Of a stretch of 64,000 nucleotides of DNA, positions 27,301 through 36,461 are shown one piece after another. The notes under the pieces are model-generated. The model had not been told where the DNA came from. It saw only the letters and a program-made list of their open reading frames with translations, and made no database searches. How positions within the stretch are numbered: the first letter of the stretch is position 1; each line of letters begins with the position of its first letter. Position numbers and translations under genes: made by a program. The DNA comes from Hydractinia symbiolongicarpus (lineage: Eukaryota > Cnidaria > Hydrozoa > Anthoathecata > Hydractiniidae): assembly GCF_029227915.1 (NCBI RefSeq), contig NC_079886.1:11431501-11495500 (forward strand), read 5' to 3'.

Positions 27301-28387
27301 GGCATCCTCTCACATTTACCACAACGGCACCAATCAGTAACATGCTTACACAATCTAGGATTTTGCTGAGGATCAGGTCTGCCTGATCATCAAAAGCATC
27401 ATTAAAAACCCGCCTAGGCTGTGAAGCTATTTCGGAATCTGATCTTTCTGGTTCATACTGAAATCCTAATACCGTGAATAATCGTATTTCATAATTTGTA
27501 GAGAAGAGTTTAAAATTAAAAGTTTTTTTAAATAAGTTTCTAAACAGTTAACTTCTAGGGGGGTTCATATTTTGTACTGAAAACGCTACACACTTTCGCT
27601 ACATAGTCTGTTTTTCACCACTGTTCTACGTCACATGCATAATTACGCATATTAAATTTTTAACCCAGGCCGTTTTGCGCGCATTTGCAGCAACGAGACG
27701 AAGCCATGCTTTAACAACATCTACGATAAAAAGGTTTGTTTATATATGTGATTAAGTGAATAATATCAAAAAAGAAAGGTATTTTCTATGCCATAATTTT
27801 AAATTACAAATAATATTTTAAAATAATTTTTCACCGGACAGTCCCTTTAAGTACTTTAAAGGAGATTTTCTTTTCCTAAGGTTATTTAAGGAATTTAAGG
27901 AGGAGTGGTCACCCTGAAGGAGTAAGTTATCATTTTTCTTTGACAGTCAGATATGAGCTTTTGGATTGATTTGAGAGCGCAAGAATTGAAGTACACCAGT
28001 TTAAATCCATCTGTCTGAAATGTTTTAGCCACAAATCAGGATAGCCACAGATATACGATTTCACAATTTTAGAAGAATTTAAAGGTTCTAGGTGAAAATT
28101 AATAAAACACTGAAAATATATTAAAATCATTCCACACTGTAGGAGGATTTGACAGTTATAATGAAACCCTTTCTAATACATACACACTGGTTACTTTCTG
28201 GTCATGAGTATGATAGTAAAACGTGACTATTTTTTGATAGAAAATGTTGGAAAACTCTTAATTAATGTTTTTTCAAGAGGTTTAAACTTATAACCATTTA
28301 TCAGCTAAACATCGTTTTTTAATCTCAGATTTTTATACTCACTTAGTCTCTGGTGGTTTTTCATCCATTCTTCGCATAATGCTAAAA

Positions 28388-28424
<37 letters not shown>

Positions 28425-30336
28425 TATAGTTAAAAATCAGCAAACAACGCAAGCTCTATTTTTGGCTCCTTCTTTCTTTTTATGTATTTATGCCCTTATA
28501 CATTACTCATTATAATAATTACACAAGCACACTAAAGATAAGGTCTACAAAAGCCAAAACTTACAAATTTCCAGGAAATGTTGGGATATCATTCATATGT
28601 GAAAGATTTAACGACGTATTTGTCAGAGATTCTTCTAGTGAGTTATTTAATGATTGAAGACTACTCTGCAAGGGCTCTTCCTTGAAGATAGACAGTTGGA
28701 GAACTTGACTAAGAACAATCAATAATTAAGGAAATAACATGTAACCACATTTCTTGCTGAATATTAGCCATACTTATTTCACGATTATTTATATAGGGTA
28801 AATTTTTGATTTTGTGGTTTTTAGACAGCACAAATATAAAGTACTAACGCTTTTCAAACCTAATATCAAGCTTCTGTTAACTACCATACTACATATACTA
28901 CCTATATATGACAGTAGACAGAGGGGATAAAAATTATAAAATAAATATAAAATATTTAGTTTTGTTGTCATTGATAAAATATTTCACAGCTGTGAAATTT
29001 TGTGGTGGTAAATTTTGTGGTGGTAACTTTTGTTTTGCCATTAAGGGACCGTCTCAAAATGTTCGTACGTAGTTCGTATAATTCGTATCAAAAAATTCGT
29101 ATCAATTTATTAAATCTTTCGTATCATTTTATTTTTTAATACGAACTTTTTCGTATCATCAAAATTACAAGTTCGTATAAAGTTTGTATTATTTAAAATA
29201 AATTTCGTGTGTAGTTCGTATAATTTTTAAAGAAGTTCGTATAACAATTTGCTAATACGAAGCTTGTTTATTATAATTGGACTATTATCTATAGTCTTTA
29301 TATTGAATTTTTTTCAACAATTATAAAGTTTGTTTCGTTATACGAACTTCGTTTATTTTAATTGGATTTATTATCTAAGATCTTTAGGGATTGTCTCCAC
29401 GGCATCGTAGAAAGCGAAAAGATGGCCCTAGATCATTTAAAAATCATGAAAACAGGATCGTAGAAAACGAAAAGATCACCGTATATCGTTTAGAAATCAT
29501 AAAAACGGCATCGTAGAAAACGAAAAGATCGCCGTAGATCGTTAAAAAATCATGAAAACGGGATCGTAGAAAAGAAAAAGATCGCCGTAGATTGTTTAAA
29601 AATCATCAAAACGGGATCGTAAAAAACGAAAAGATCGTCGTAGATCGTTTAAAAATCATAAAAACGGGATCGTAGAAAATGAAAAGATCGCGGTTAGATT
29701 GTGTAGATTGAGCCTACGAATATGCAATTTTGCTAGTCTTTTCAAAGAAGTCAACCTTGTATATTTTACTTCTTTTATTTCTGGTTTTTTGTAAAGTTTG
29801 TATCATTTCTTTTCGTATTTTAAAAAAAATCTGTTTAATTCTTTTGTTTCTGGTTTCGTATTGAAATAATTATGCGCAATTACGCCGGCACTTTTGAAAT
29901 TTGTTTCAAGATGGTATACCAATTTATGTTTGTATCATTTCATTTTGTATGACAAAAAAACTTCGTTTAAGTTCATATCATTATATTAAAAAAGTTTGTA
30001 TTAAGTATTTTTTATAAACTTTGTTTACATTTTTTATTTTAAACGAAGCACTTCGTATGACATTCGTTTAACAAAATGAAGTACTTCGTAGCGTTCGTAA
30101 AATTATACGAAAAAAACATAGAAACATTTTGAGACGATCCCTAAAGCTGACCTTAACGGTAGCAAAATACAAACAGAGAGAAATAAAAACATATACGTCA
30201 TATCATAGGCTGGTGTGTGATCCTCCATAAGTTCTTGTGTTCCCAACCCATGAAGGTTTGATAAACCAATTGATAAACCTCCATCTAAATCATCCACTCT
30301 CCATGTATTGACACCCAGTTTATCTGGTTCATCCAT
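12074..30336 (-). CDS. TFCP2: CP2-family transcription factor (TFCP2/LSF/UBP1 type), 17 coding exons
   Basis: Sequence-specific nuclear DNA-binding factor. Exons, in transcription order: 30336-30197, 28708-28565, 22812-22736, 22231-22170, 21739-21634, 21313-21207, 19834-19799, 19709-19608, 19518-19450, 16952-16911, 16834-16752, 16597-16510, 16349-16256, 16063-15973, 15730-15560, 15260-15221, 12370-12074. Every junction is GT..AG and all phases join, giving 1749 nt (582 codons plus stop). Residues ~95-290 form the CP2 DNA-binding domain (KLDEETLTWLNQGQSYEI, EFQWDPS, GVPLRLQIE, CQVKVF). Residues ~358-413 are a SAM-like domain (ETQAWLRYNRF, ADLLRLSRSDLIQLCGPADG), which separates TFCP2 from grainyhead. 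Residues ~418-500 match the C-terminal oligomerisation region (LTMYIC, KQGPTGIH). An acceptor at 30345 suggests a 5'-UTR intron. Human TFCP2 is about 502 residues, so the C-terminal tail is long and doubtful. Introns are rich in transposons. Confidence 0.88.
12796..13819 (+). mobile_element. Non-autonomous Helitron, copy A
   Basis: It begins TCTATATAATAATACGCC after an A and ends CTAA before a T, the TC...CTRR-T signature of Helitrons with insertion between A and T. Its first ~180 bp and last ~260 bp are similar to the next Helitron (13820-14388). The middle (about 12985-13555) is unrelated and includes a small inverted-repeat insertion at 12981-13060. It lies in the last intron of the TFCP2-like gene and has no Rep/helicase coding. 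Confidence 0.75.
12981..13060. mobile_element. Tiny inverted-repeat insertion in Helitron A
   Basis: Starts AACCTCGTTCCCAGGG and ends near ACCCTGGGCCAGGCTGG, an imperfect inverted repeat of about 16 bp around a GC-richer core (GAGACGGCGCGAAG). The same terminal motif recurs alone at several other places in the window. Probably a short MITE; the boundaries are approximate. Confidence 0.4.
13820..14388 (+). mobile_element. Non-autonomous Helitron, copy B, abutting copy A
   Basis: It begins TCTCTTATAATAATAC directly after the CTAA end of copy A, so the two elements touch without spacer. It ends around CGACTAT-T, a one-base variant of CTRR, preceded by a hairpin-like GTGGATTTTCCCAT. It is similar along its length to the minus-strand copy at 34520-35133. 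No coding capacity. Confidence 0.7.
14389..15220. other. Intronic sequence, nothing recognised
   Basis: Remainder of TFCP2 intron 16 between Helitron B and exon 16. AT-rich, with no repeats or frames of note. Confidence 0.5.
17461..18731. repeat. 31-bp satellite, 41 copies, in TFCP2 intron 9
   Basis: Exactly 41 uninterrupted units of 31 bp (1271 bp). The unit runs CCCTCACATGATTGG plus AACCGTTTATATGCAA. Two main variants alternate (GATTGG and GATAGG), with rare CTCGCATG, AACTG and TTACATG variants. Copies 4-9 and 16-21 share one variant order, and copies 28-32 repeat as 33-37, so local block duplication built part of the array. There is no spacer diversity and no cas gene, so it is not a CRISPR array. 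Confidence 0.97.
18783..19171. mobile_element. MITE, copy 2 of a two-copy family
   Basis: Similar throughout to 6007-6372. Ends are near-inverted repeats, ATCTTTCCCGAATTTC at the left and GAAATTCGGGAAATAT at the right. It lies 50 bp from the end of the 31-bp satellite, inside TFCP2 intron 9. The frame at 18952-19206 is a by-product of this repeat. Confidence 0.75.
20854..21173. repeat. 53-bp minisatellite, six copies
   Basis: Units at 20854, 20907, 20960, 21013 (55 bp, two extra T), 21068 and 21121. The unit starts GAAATAGTAACAAAATG and ends CATTGAGCAGGA. The array finishes 33 bp from the donor end of TFCP2 exon 6 and lies in intron 6. The long minus-strand frames here are translations of the repeat. 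Confidence 0.95.
22919..23157. repeat. Near-perfect 239-bp palindrome
   Basis: Arms of 119 bp (22919-23037 and 23039-23157) are reverse complements around a single central base at 23038. The centre reads GTTTCCAAA-A-TTTGGAAAC. Identical 60-residue open frames therefore appear on both strands, an artefact of symmetry. It lies in TFCP2 intron 2, 107 bp downstream of the exon 3 acceptor on the plus-strand scale. No clear target duplication was found. Confidence 0.95.
25165..27009 (+). CDS. THAP-domain transposase of the Kolobok element (four exons, C-terminally incomplete)
   Basis: Exons 25165-25500, 25665-26192, 26269-26497 and 26567-27009 join in phase with GT..AG borders (donors GTAAGC, GTAAAT, GTATGT). 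Exon 1 encodes a THAP C2CH zinc finger: MAYCSAYGC, LCSDHFEETCF and the closing SVPTIF. Later exons carry the transposase core, with candidate catalytic aspartates in DSQCDTPGH and STDRHPSIKK and the conserved HLYWS and HQFDPWHIGKG stretches. The model runs to a donor at 27010 (CAG-GTATAT). No following exon was found before the opposite-strand ORF, so the C-terminal part, probably with the last catalytic residue, is missing or undetected. No internal stop lies in the joined exons. The encoded enzyme would cut and paste the element; activity is unproven. Confidence 0.75.
27171..27480 (-). pseudogene. P2RX7 C-terminal-like Cys-rich ORF inside the Kolobok element
   Basis: The minus frame contains WCRCGKCERMPTEKECVCC followed by EIDAI. 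This is the signature of the zinc-binding ballast domain at the C terminus of P2X7 receptors, which is widespread as a free-standing protein in cnidarians. Upstream in another frame, GFQYEPERSDSE fits the normal lead-in of that domain, so one frame change lies near 27370. A possible first exon (MASSRCCKCAQNG, 27705-27667) starts closer to the right TIR. It runs against the transposase gene, inside the element's TTAA borders. It has no channel domain, so receptor function is not implied. Confidence 0.5.
28393..28422. repeat. (TA)n microsatellite
   Basis: Thirty bases of alternating TA, 143 bp downstream of TFCP2 exon 2 in transcription order (intron 2). Confidence 0.9.
29045..30141. mobile_element. 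Harbinger-like MITE in TFCP2 intron 1
   Basis: Ends GGGACCGTCTCAAAATGTT and AACATTTTGAGACGATCCC are inverted repeats with one mismatch. They are flanked by TAA on both sides (29042-29044 and 30142-30144), the three-base duplication of PIF/Harbinger elements. The interior is built from TTCGTAT-like iterations and a 53-bp minisatellite; there is no transposase. Its right end is only 53 bp from the exon 1 donor. Confidence 0.75.
29401..29695. repeat. 53-bp minisatellite inside the Harbinger-like MITE
   Basis: About five and a half copies of a 53-bp unit starting at 29401, 29454, 29507, 29560, 29613 and 29666. The unit contains GATCGTAGAAAACGAAAAG and GTAGATCGTTTAAAAATC. Confidence 0.9.
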
Positions 30337-30344
30337 TTTTATTA

Positions 30345-31338
30345 CTACAAAACAAAGGAGGCAGGATTTATTTAGAAAACTTTATTCATTTTAACCTCTA
30401 AAGTAACGCAATTTTAATCTGTTTTTAAAAACACAAGCTATTTTATAAAACAACAAAATCCAATTGTGTAAATGTTTTAAAAAAAATAATACTGGTACTT
30501 TTCAAAACCTTTGCAAATAAAAGGTGAAAACGCTCGTTGTGGGGACATTTTGTTCTAAAATCACATTTTTTTTTCAAAAAAATAAATCTTAAAATATATA
30601 AAAATAAATCTATTGCCGCTTTTTGTTCTTAAACTTTTAAAATGCAATCTAATGAAGCTTTTCTATCGCTGTTCTTGGTTCTTAAATTTTTAAAAAGCAG
30701 TCCTGGTCAGGAAACAAGTGCGATCGCACGCGCATACACCCACACATGCGCAAAAAAATTTATGCTAGCGATTTATTGCTCACATAAGAGACTATTTATC
30801 AGAATTTTCTAGATCCAACGATATATTTTTCTCACATTTTAAGAGAATCTACTAAATAAGCGCCACCAAAAACACAAAGCTTATGAAGAACGATTGTGTT
30901 ATTATGATGAACATGAGGTAAAGAGAACATTAAGGTCATCCCCTTTCCTTCATGCTGACACTCTTATATGCTCGGCTGGTGCATTACACTGAGAGTCGAA
31001 CGAAAGACCATTTGGAACCATGCCACAAGTCATTCCGACCTTCATCGTCACAGGGAATACTGCGAGAAGAGTGCGCACCCATGCAAGTTAAATATAACCA
31101 GAACATGGGAGAGGTTAGGCGCCCTGTCCCTTAATAAGGCTTTCGGACGAATGTTCTCGTGATGTAATACCAAAGAAAAAACATGTTGGATGTTTTAAAA
31201 AATATAGCAAATCTGCCAACACATCACATCTCGTTCAACTTAGCACTTGTGGTCAATACGTTTTACAAAATTCATTTTTAATGGGTTTCGTTTTAAGGCT
31301 TTCATTCCTGCATCTGCAAAAAGAAAAATGTTTTTTGT
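30345..31338. other. Upstream flank of the TFCP2-like gene
   Basis: Contains a probable 5'-UTR acceptor on the minus strand (CTTTGTTTTGTAG, ending at 30345) and a fragment at 30541-30700 related to the 31340-32819 element. At 30952-31162 there is a GC-richer stretch with two overlapping ~60-codon plus frames that I do not recognise. No TATA box or start site can be assigned. Confidence 0.4.
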
Positions 31339-31339
31339 A

Positions 31340-32819
31340 CAGTACAGTCCAGATGTAAGCGCACGCGTACACATAAGTTTCACACCTTCTTCTCGGAGGC
31401 GGTAGTTGTTTGTCTTTTGTTCTTATTAATTATCTTGTGAGTCTTGTAAGTCATTAACTTGCGCGTAATAAACAAAAGATTATTGAAGAAAAAAAAGCTT
31501 ATTATAACTGCCCGTAACTATTGTTAAATAGTGTTAACATAACTATTCCCAATAGCATAATTGCAAATGTTATCAACTCTATCAATGTGACACGAAGAGC
31601 CATTGTTTAATATTTTTATTAAAAAAAAGTTATGCGTGGAAACTAAATAAACTATAGCGAGAAGGCATTGTTGGTTGCGCGAGTTAAAAAAAAGCTTTTA
31701 AGTGATAGAAATTATTATATTTTAACAAAGATTGAAACTTTAATTTTGATAGAAAAACTATTTTAGATCGTGTTTTAGAAGTATAAGAACAAAAAAGGGC
31801 GATGAAAATGTTTTTTTTAGATCCAATTTTAAAAATTTAAGAACGAAAAACGGCGATAGAAATGTTTTTTAGATCACATTTCAAAAGTTTAAAAAAACGA
31901 AAAGCGGCGATAGAAATGTTTTTTTAGATCACATTTTAAAAGTTTAAAAACGAAGAACGGCGATAGAAAAGCTTCGTTATATCACATTTTAAAAGTTTAA
32001 TAACGAAGAGCGGCGATAGAAATGATTTTTTAGAAAGTTAAAGAACGAAGAACGATGATAGGAAAGCTTCGTTAGAAAGTGTTTTAAGTATTTAAAATGT
32101 TATCAACTCTATCAATGTAACACGGCGAGCCATTGTTTGATAGTTTTATAAAATAAAAGATTTGCGCGAAAACTAAATGAACAGTGAGATGCATTGTTTA
32201 AATCTTTTAAGAGATAGAGCTGTTGCGCGCTAGAAAAAACAAAGACAATGTTTTTAACAATAAAATGTAGTGTGATACTATAAAACGTCAAAAGTTATAT
32301 TTTTAGATTTTTTCTTTCTTCGGTATTAAAATTTAATTTGTTTTCGAAATCTTATCGCGAAGGAAAAAGTCCCAAACGTAGGGCTTTTCCGTTTGCGTTG
32401 CCAAACGTTGTTTTTTATAAAAAGAACTTTTAAAAGTTTCGCATGTTAAAAATACGTTTCGACGATAAAGAAATATTACTAAAAGTTTTTAAAGTAGCAT
32501 TAGCTTTTTTTAAATATTTAGATCATTGTATTTGTTGTTTTTAAAAGAGCTTGTGTTTTTTAAATATATTGAGATTAAAATCGCGTTACTATAATTGTTT
32601 CGATGTTAAAAAAATAAAAATTCAATGGCCTTTGCGTTTAATTTTTTCTCGCGCAGAGTATTGTTTTTAAACAATGTTTCTTGCTATGCTTTTGTTTTTA
32701 AAACGAAGCAATTATTTTCTCGCAATTTGAAAGGAACTCGCTATCCTATTGTTTTTTGAATGAAAGCAATTATTTTTGCAAGTTGAGCATATGCGTATGC
32801 TTACATCTGGACTGTACTG
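31340..32819. mobile_element. Mariner/pogo-like MITE with TA duplication
   Basis: Ends CAGTACAGTCCAGATGTAAG and CTTACATCTGGACTGTACTG are inverted repeats of about 20 bp, flanked by TA (31338-31339 and 32820-32821). The interior includes about five ~53-bp repeats (31804-32090) built on TTTAAAAACGAAGAACGGCG. No transposase frame remains. Related fragments lie on both sides, at 30541-30700 and 33540-34240. Confidence 0.75.
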
Positions 32820-32821
32820 TA

Positions 32822-33539
32822 ACCTTAAAAAAATAATTTCAACCCGCACTGTTACTAACCCGGTCAGGCAACAGCAAACACAAATATTTTAAATCCAGGC
32901 TTATCACTAACTAAAATAATTCAGGCTACAGAAATACTGTGGTGCTATTCAATTCGTAATAATAATCGAAAAAATTGTATGTTGTATTAAAAAGAAGTCC
33001 AGAAGTTCTTTCTCCCACACGACACAGCAGGCAATAAGTCAGCCCTGCCCTCGGTTTTGTGAGAACAGATGTTCTATGAAGACTCTAACAATTAAGTCTC
33101 CTGTACAGTTTTACTTAATGTTAAACTGCTGGTGACAAGCATTTTCGAAGCCCTAATCTAATAAGTTCGTCTAGAAACATAGAAAGCCAGTTACGGTGAA
33201 CTATTAACCCATCCAGAAGGTATGTCAATAGAACTTGCACTCCATTTTCATTTGTCATCGTCTTAGGAGATCAGTGCATTGAATTTATGAGAGGTCTAGC
33301 CCTAATAAAAGGTGAATGACAAAAGATATTGCCTGCTGAACAATTTCAATACAAAAAATATTGCTGACACAATGCCGACGCAAATCAGTTGAAATGAATC
33401 TCAGGTCGTTTTATTGCTGATGTAAAAAAATTCTAATTTTAAGGGCTCTCGATCGAGTATTTTTGTTGATATTTGTGATTAGCGACAACTTTTTTTTTCA
33501 TTGACCACTCACGCAAACTAATTTGCACGAGCTTTTGTG
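32822..33539. other. Spacer, nothing recognised
   Basis: Sequence between two related mariner-like repeats, without gene, TIR or tandem repeat that I can identify. Confidence 0.45.
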
Positions 33540-34240
33540 ATCGCATGTGGATCGCTCACACAGATAAATTTACGTGAGCGATTTAGCGCTCGCTGGGTAA
33601 ATTTTCCCGACCGAATCTGAAAAAGTGATCTAAAAAAGCATTTCTATCACCATTCTTCGTTCTTAGATTATTTAAACGAGATCTAAAAAAAAGCATTTCT
33701 ACCGCCCCTCTTTGTTCTTAAACTTTTAAAAGCAATCTAACAAAGCTTTACTATTGCGGTTCTTTGTTTTTAAATTTTAAAATGCGATCTAAAACCGCTT
33801 TTTTGTCACATTTCTTAAATTTTTAAAACGTGATCTAACGAAGCTTTTCTATCAAAATCAAAGTTTTAATCCTTGTTAAAATATAAATTTTTTTATCGCT
33901 TAAAAGCTTTATTTACCCCGCGTAACCAACAATGCCTTTTCGCTAGTCTATTAAGTTTCCACGCAAAACTATTATTTATTAAACAATGGCTCTTCGTGGC
34001 ACATTGGTAGAGTTGATAACACTTACAATTTTGCTATTGGGAATAATTATGTCCACCTTATTTAACAATAGTTATGCGCAGTTAAAATAATTTTTTTTTA
34101 AGAAACTTTTGTTTATTACGTGCAAGTTAATAACTTACAAGACTCGCAAAAATAATTAATAAGAAAAAAGGATAAACAACTACTGTCGCTGAGAAAAAAG
34201 GTGTGAAACTTGAGTGTACGGTTACATCTGGAGTGTACTG
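33540..34240 (-). mobile_element. Inverted partial copy of the mariner-like MITE
   Basis: On the minus strand it starts CAGTACACTCCAGATGTAAC at 34240 and follows the same order of sequence as 31340-32080, including the GTTTCACACC block and the ~53-bp repeats (33600-33860). It then diverges near 33540. No TA duplication is visible at the inner end, so the copy is truncated or merged with neighbouring sequence. Confidence 0.65.
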
Positions 34241-34519
34241 AACCAGCTGAGATTAAATCAAGTTATGCATTTCAAGTGTGTTGTGAGTAGCAAAAACAAC
34301 ACTACTTGGCAACTCTTAGTGGAAGACCAGATCCTCAATTTCCATCCTGAGCAAAATTGTATGGTGAATGCATTTTTTAAAGTAGTTAGGGACTTGCTTG
34401 TTACATGATTGGAGATGTTTTAACTGGATTGTTGTGTACATAATGACTAGCTAAATAATTATGACATTCAGCTCAGTGTAATGTAACGTATTTCAAGCTA
34501 TTAATGTTTTATTATGTAA

Positions 34520-35133
34520 CTAGTCGATAAAGTCATTTAAATTTTGATGACCTTAGCAACCCATCCACAAAAAAATTATTTGTAACCTTGATTTCACGTT
34601 GCCTCTATTGTGTTGCCTCTAAGGTTTTAAAATTTTGCTGACGTAAGCAAAGACATGCAAAAAGGCAAAAATTATTGTTTTAGAAATTTGCATACCCGTT
34701 GCCTTTATCATATAGATCTTGGAATGCTGATCAAGAAAATGTATAACATCAGGTACTTTTGACAAACGGTTGCAGAAATATTGGGGTTTAAAGGTTTTTT
34801 GATGACGTCATCAACCCGTCCATTCCGAAACATATTGGGGAACCAGGTTTGGGAAAATTACCCAAATTGGTCCTAGGTGCTCCTTAGTTACCTACGCAGT
34901 GAAAAATCATTGACGTCACCACCTCGTTTCCAAGTTATTTGGCCTCTAAGTTTTAGGTGCACTGTAATGGCCTCATTAATTTAATATAGGATATTGATGT
35001 TAAAGTAGTGTTATTGACGTTGCGCCGTAACGTCAGAAAACTTAACAGAAAACTTTCGGCAACATCAAAGGAAAATGAACACATCCACTTTGCCTGTTAC
35101 GGACAGACACAGTCTCCATATTATTATAAGAGA
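34520..35133 (-). mobile_element. Non-autonomous Helitron, minus strand
   Basis: On the minus strand it starts TCTCTTATAATAATAT at 35133 and ends ATCGACTAG at 34520, followed by T, meeting the TC...CTRR-T rule. It is closely related to Helitron B at 13820-14388 over almost its full length, including CGTAACGTCAATAACACTAC-type sequence and the GTTTGTCAAAAGTAC block. No coding. Confidence 0.75.
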
Positions 35134-35284
35134 TTTGAGAGGTAGAACCACTTTGGCTTGGACAGCCACAATTGCAATATTTTGTAATATATTTAACATA
35201 GTTTGTAGCTCAAATGGGAACTCTATGTTTCTTATAAACAGAGAGCGCCCATTTGTGCTACAAAAAACCTTTTTTTAAATTCTT

Positions 35285-35375
35285 GCCCAACTAGACGACA
35301 GCCTTTTGTGGGTATCAAACCCACAACCACTTTGGAAATGAGTACAACTCTCTATGGACTGTGCTACTAATTCAC
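35285..35375 (-). mobile_element. Possible tRNA-derived SINE head
   Basis: The minus strand shows a box A-like TAGCACAGTCC (35367-35357) and a box B-like GGTTTGATACC (35321-35311) separated by 35 bases, the layout of a tRNA polymerase III promoter. No cloverleaf or clear body is evident. It directly follows the minus-strand Helitron. Confidence 0.4.
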
Positions 35376-35379
35376 ATTT

Positions 35380-36461
35380 GTCAATTTATGTCTGTGTTTG
35401 TTCAATTTTTAAGAAAAGCAGAATTTATGACAAGGTATAGACGACTTTCACTGTGAAGCATGTTGTTTATAATCCCCAGACCTCCTACCAAATTGATAGG
35501 CAATTCTTTTGCCTGTCGATTTTTCCGATTTTTTCAGTGCATGCTCAAGAATCACGTAAAAAAGTAAACATTTAAAGTCATCCATGTGTATTGTTCATTA
35601 CTTTAGCTATATGTATTTGTAATAGATCATATTTAGAGAATTCATGATTTATTCTCCTCAATACATTCTTTGTCCTCTTAGTCCTCTCCTATAGACACTG
35701 CATTTTTCAAATTTGAAACAGTGTTTTGCCCATGTTACAAGGTTTAACCTCAGTCTGGGAGTCTTCAGACTGACCTATGTTGTTGGTGTCAAGTGTCAAT
35801 AGTTAGCCCTGTCCAATCTTATGACACATTTTCTAAAATTGCAAGAGTCCTTTTTGTACAGTTGGGTTTGTCCCATCTGACGACACCGTTTTTAAAAGAA
35901 GAGATTCCTTTGTCAATAGTTAGGCCTGTACCACTTGCATACATTTTTCTAAAGCTGGACCAGACCCCATCAATGGATGGGCTATCCCAACTGCGAACGT
36001 ATCAACCATTCCCGCATTCAAATTGGGCCAGTGTCTCTTTAGTTGGGTCTGAACAGTACTATAGCCTATGGTTCATTCAACCCAAGCCATGTGAGGGAAA
36101 TTGAGATGACACACTGTGTGGGGCATTGGATGTTGGGCACAGAGTTGTCTGGCAAGAGGACAGACTCTAATTGTGTCTCCGTAGTTAAAAATGAGTATTT
36201 AAAACACTAGGACACACCGTCTATAGGTCATAGACCCTCCTGCATCTATCAGGGGTGAGCACTCAACCTTTATCTCCAAGGTGTAGCTTTTTTAATGGCA
36301 AACCAGGTTACACACCCTTCTAAAAACTATGCCTGGTGGGCCAAACAACAGTGAGAAACAAGAAGAAGCAACATTTCGTTGTTTGGACAGAAAAAGCATT
36401 GAGTACAGTACAGCCAAATAGCTACAGGCCACCCACAAGCTTCATCACTGAAGCTTCGGAA
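35380..36461. other. No gene seen
   Basis: Somewhat GC-richer than its surroundings, with a loose internal repeat (TGTCAATAGTTAG at 35793 and 35912). The 103-codon frame at 35793-36104 shows no known domain and looks repeat-derived. Confidence 0.4.

Larger units (their letters stand above)
24593..27846 (+). mobile_element. Kolobok-type DNA transposon with THAP transposase
   Basis: Inverted ends AGGGACTGTCCGGT (24593) and ACCGGACAGTCCCT (27846), flanked by TTAA on both sides (24589-24592 and 27847-27850). TTAA duplication plus a THAP-domain transposase matches the Kolobok superfamily. Length is 3254 bp. It holds a plus-strand transposase gene (25165-27009) and a minus-strand Cys-rich ORF (about 27171-27480). 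It sits inside the hAT-like MITE, itself in intron 2 of the TFCP2-like gene. Confidence 0.8.
24194..27916. mobile_element. hAT-like MITE split by a Kolobok element
   Basis: Terminal inverted repeats CAGGGTGACCACT (24194) and AGTGGTCACCCTG (27916) match over 13 bp and have the CAGGG...CCCTG form of hAT elements. The outer sequence, 24194-24592 plus 27851-27916, totals about 465 bp and is full of AAGGAGAAATTAAGG-like iterations. An 8-bp target duplication is not clean (flanks share only GAAGG), so the hAT call is inferred from the TIRs. Confidence 0.65.

Noticed and set aside
24593-27846. P element as identity of the THAP transposon
   Set aside because: P elements make 8-bp duplications; the TTAA flanks and the AGGGACTGTCCGG TIR fit Kolobok instead.
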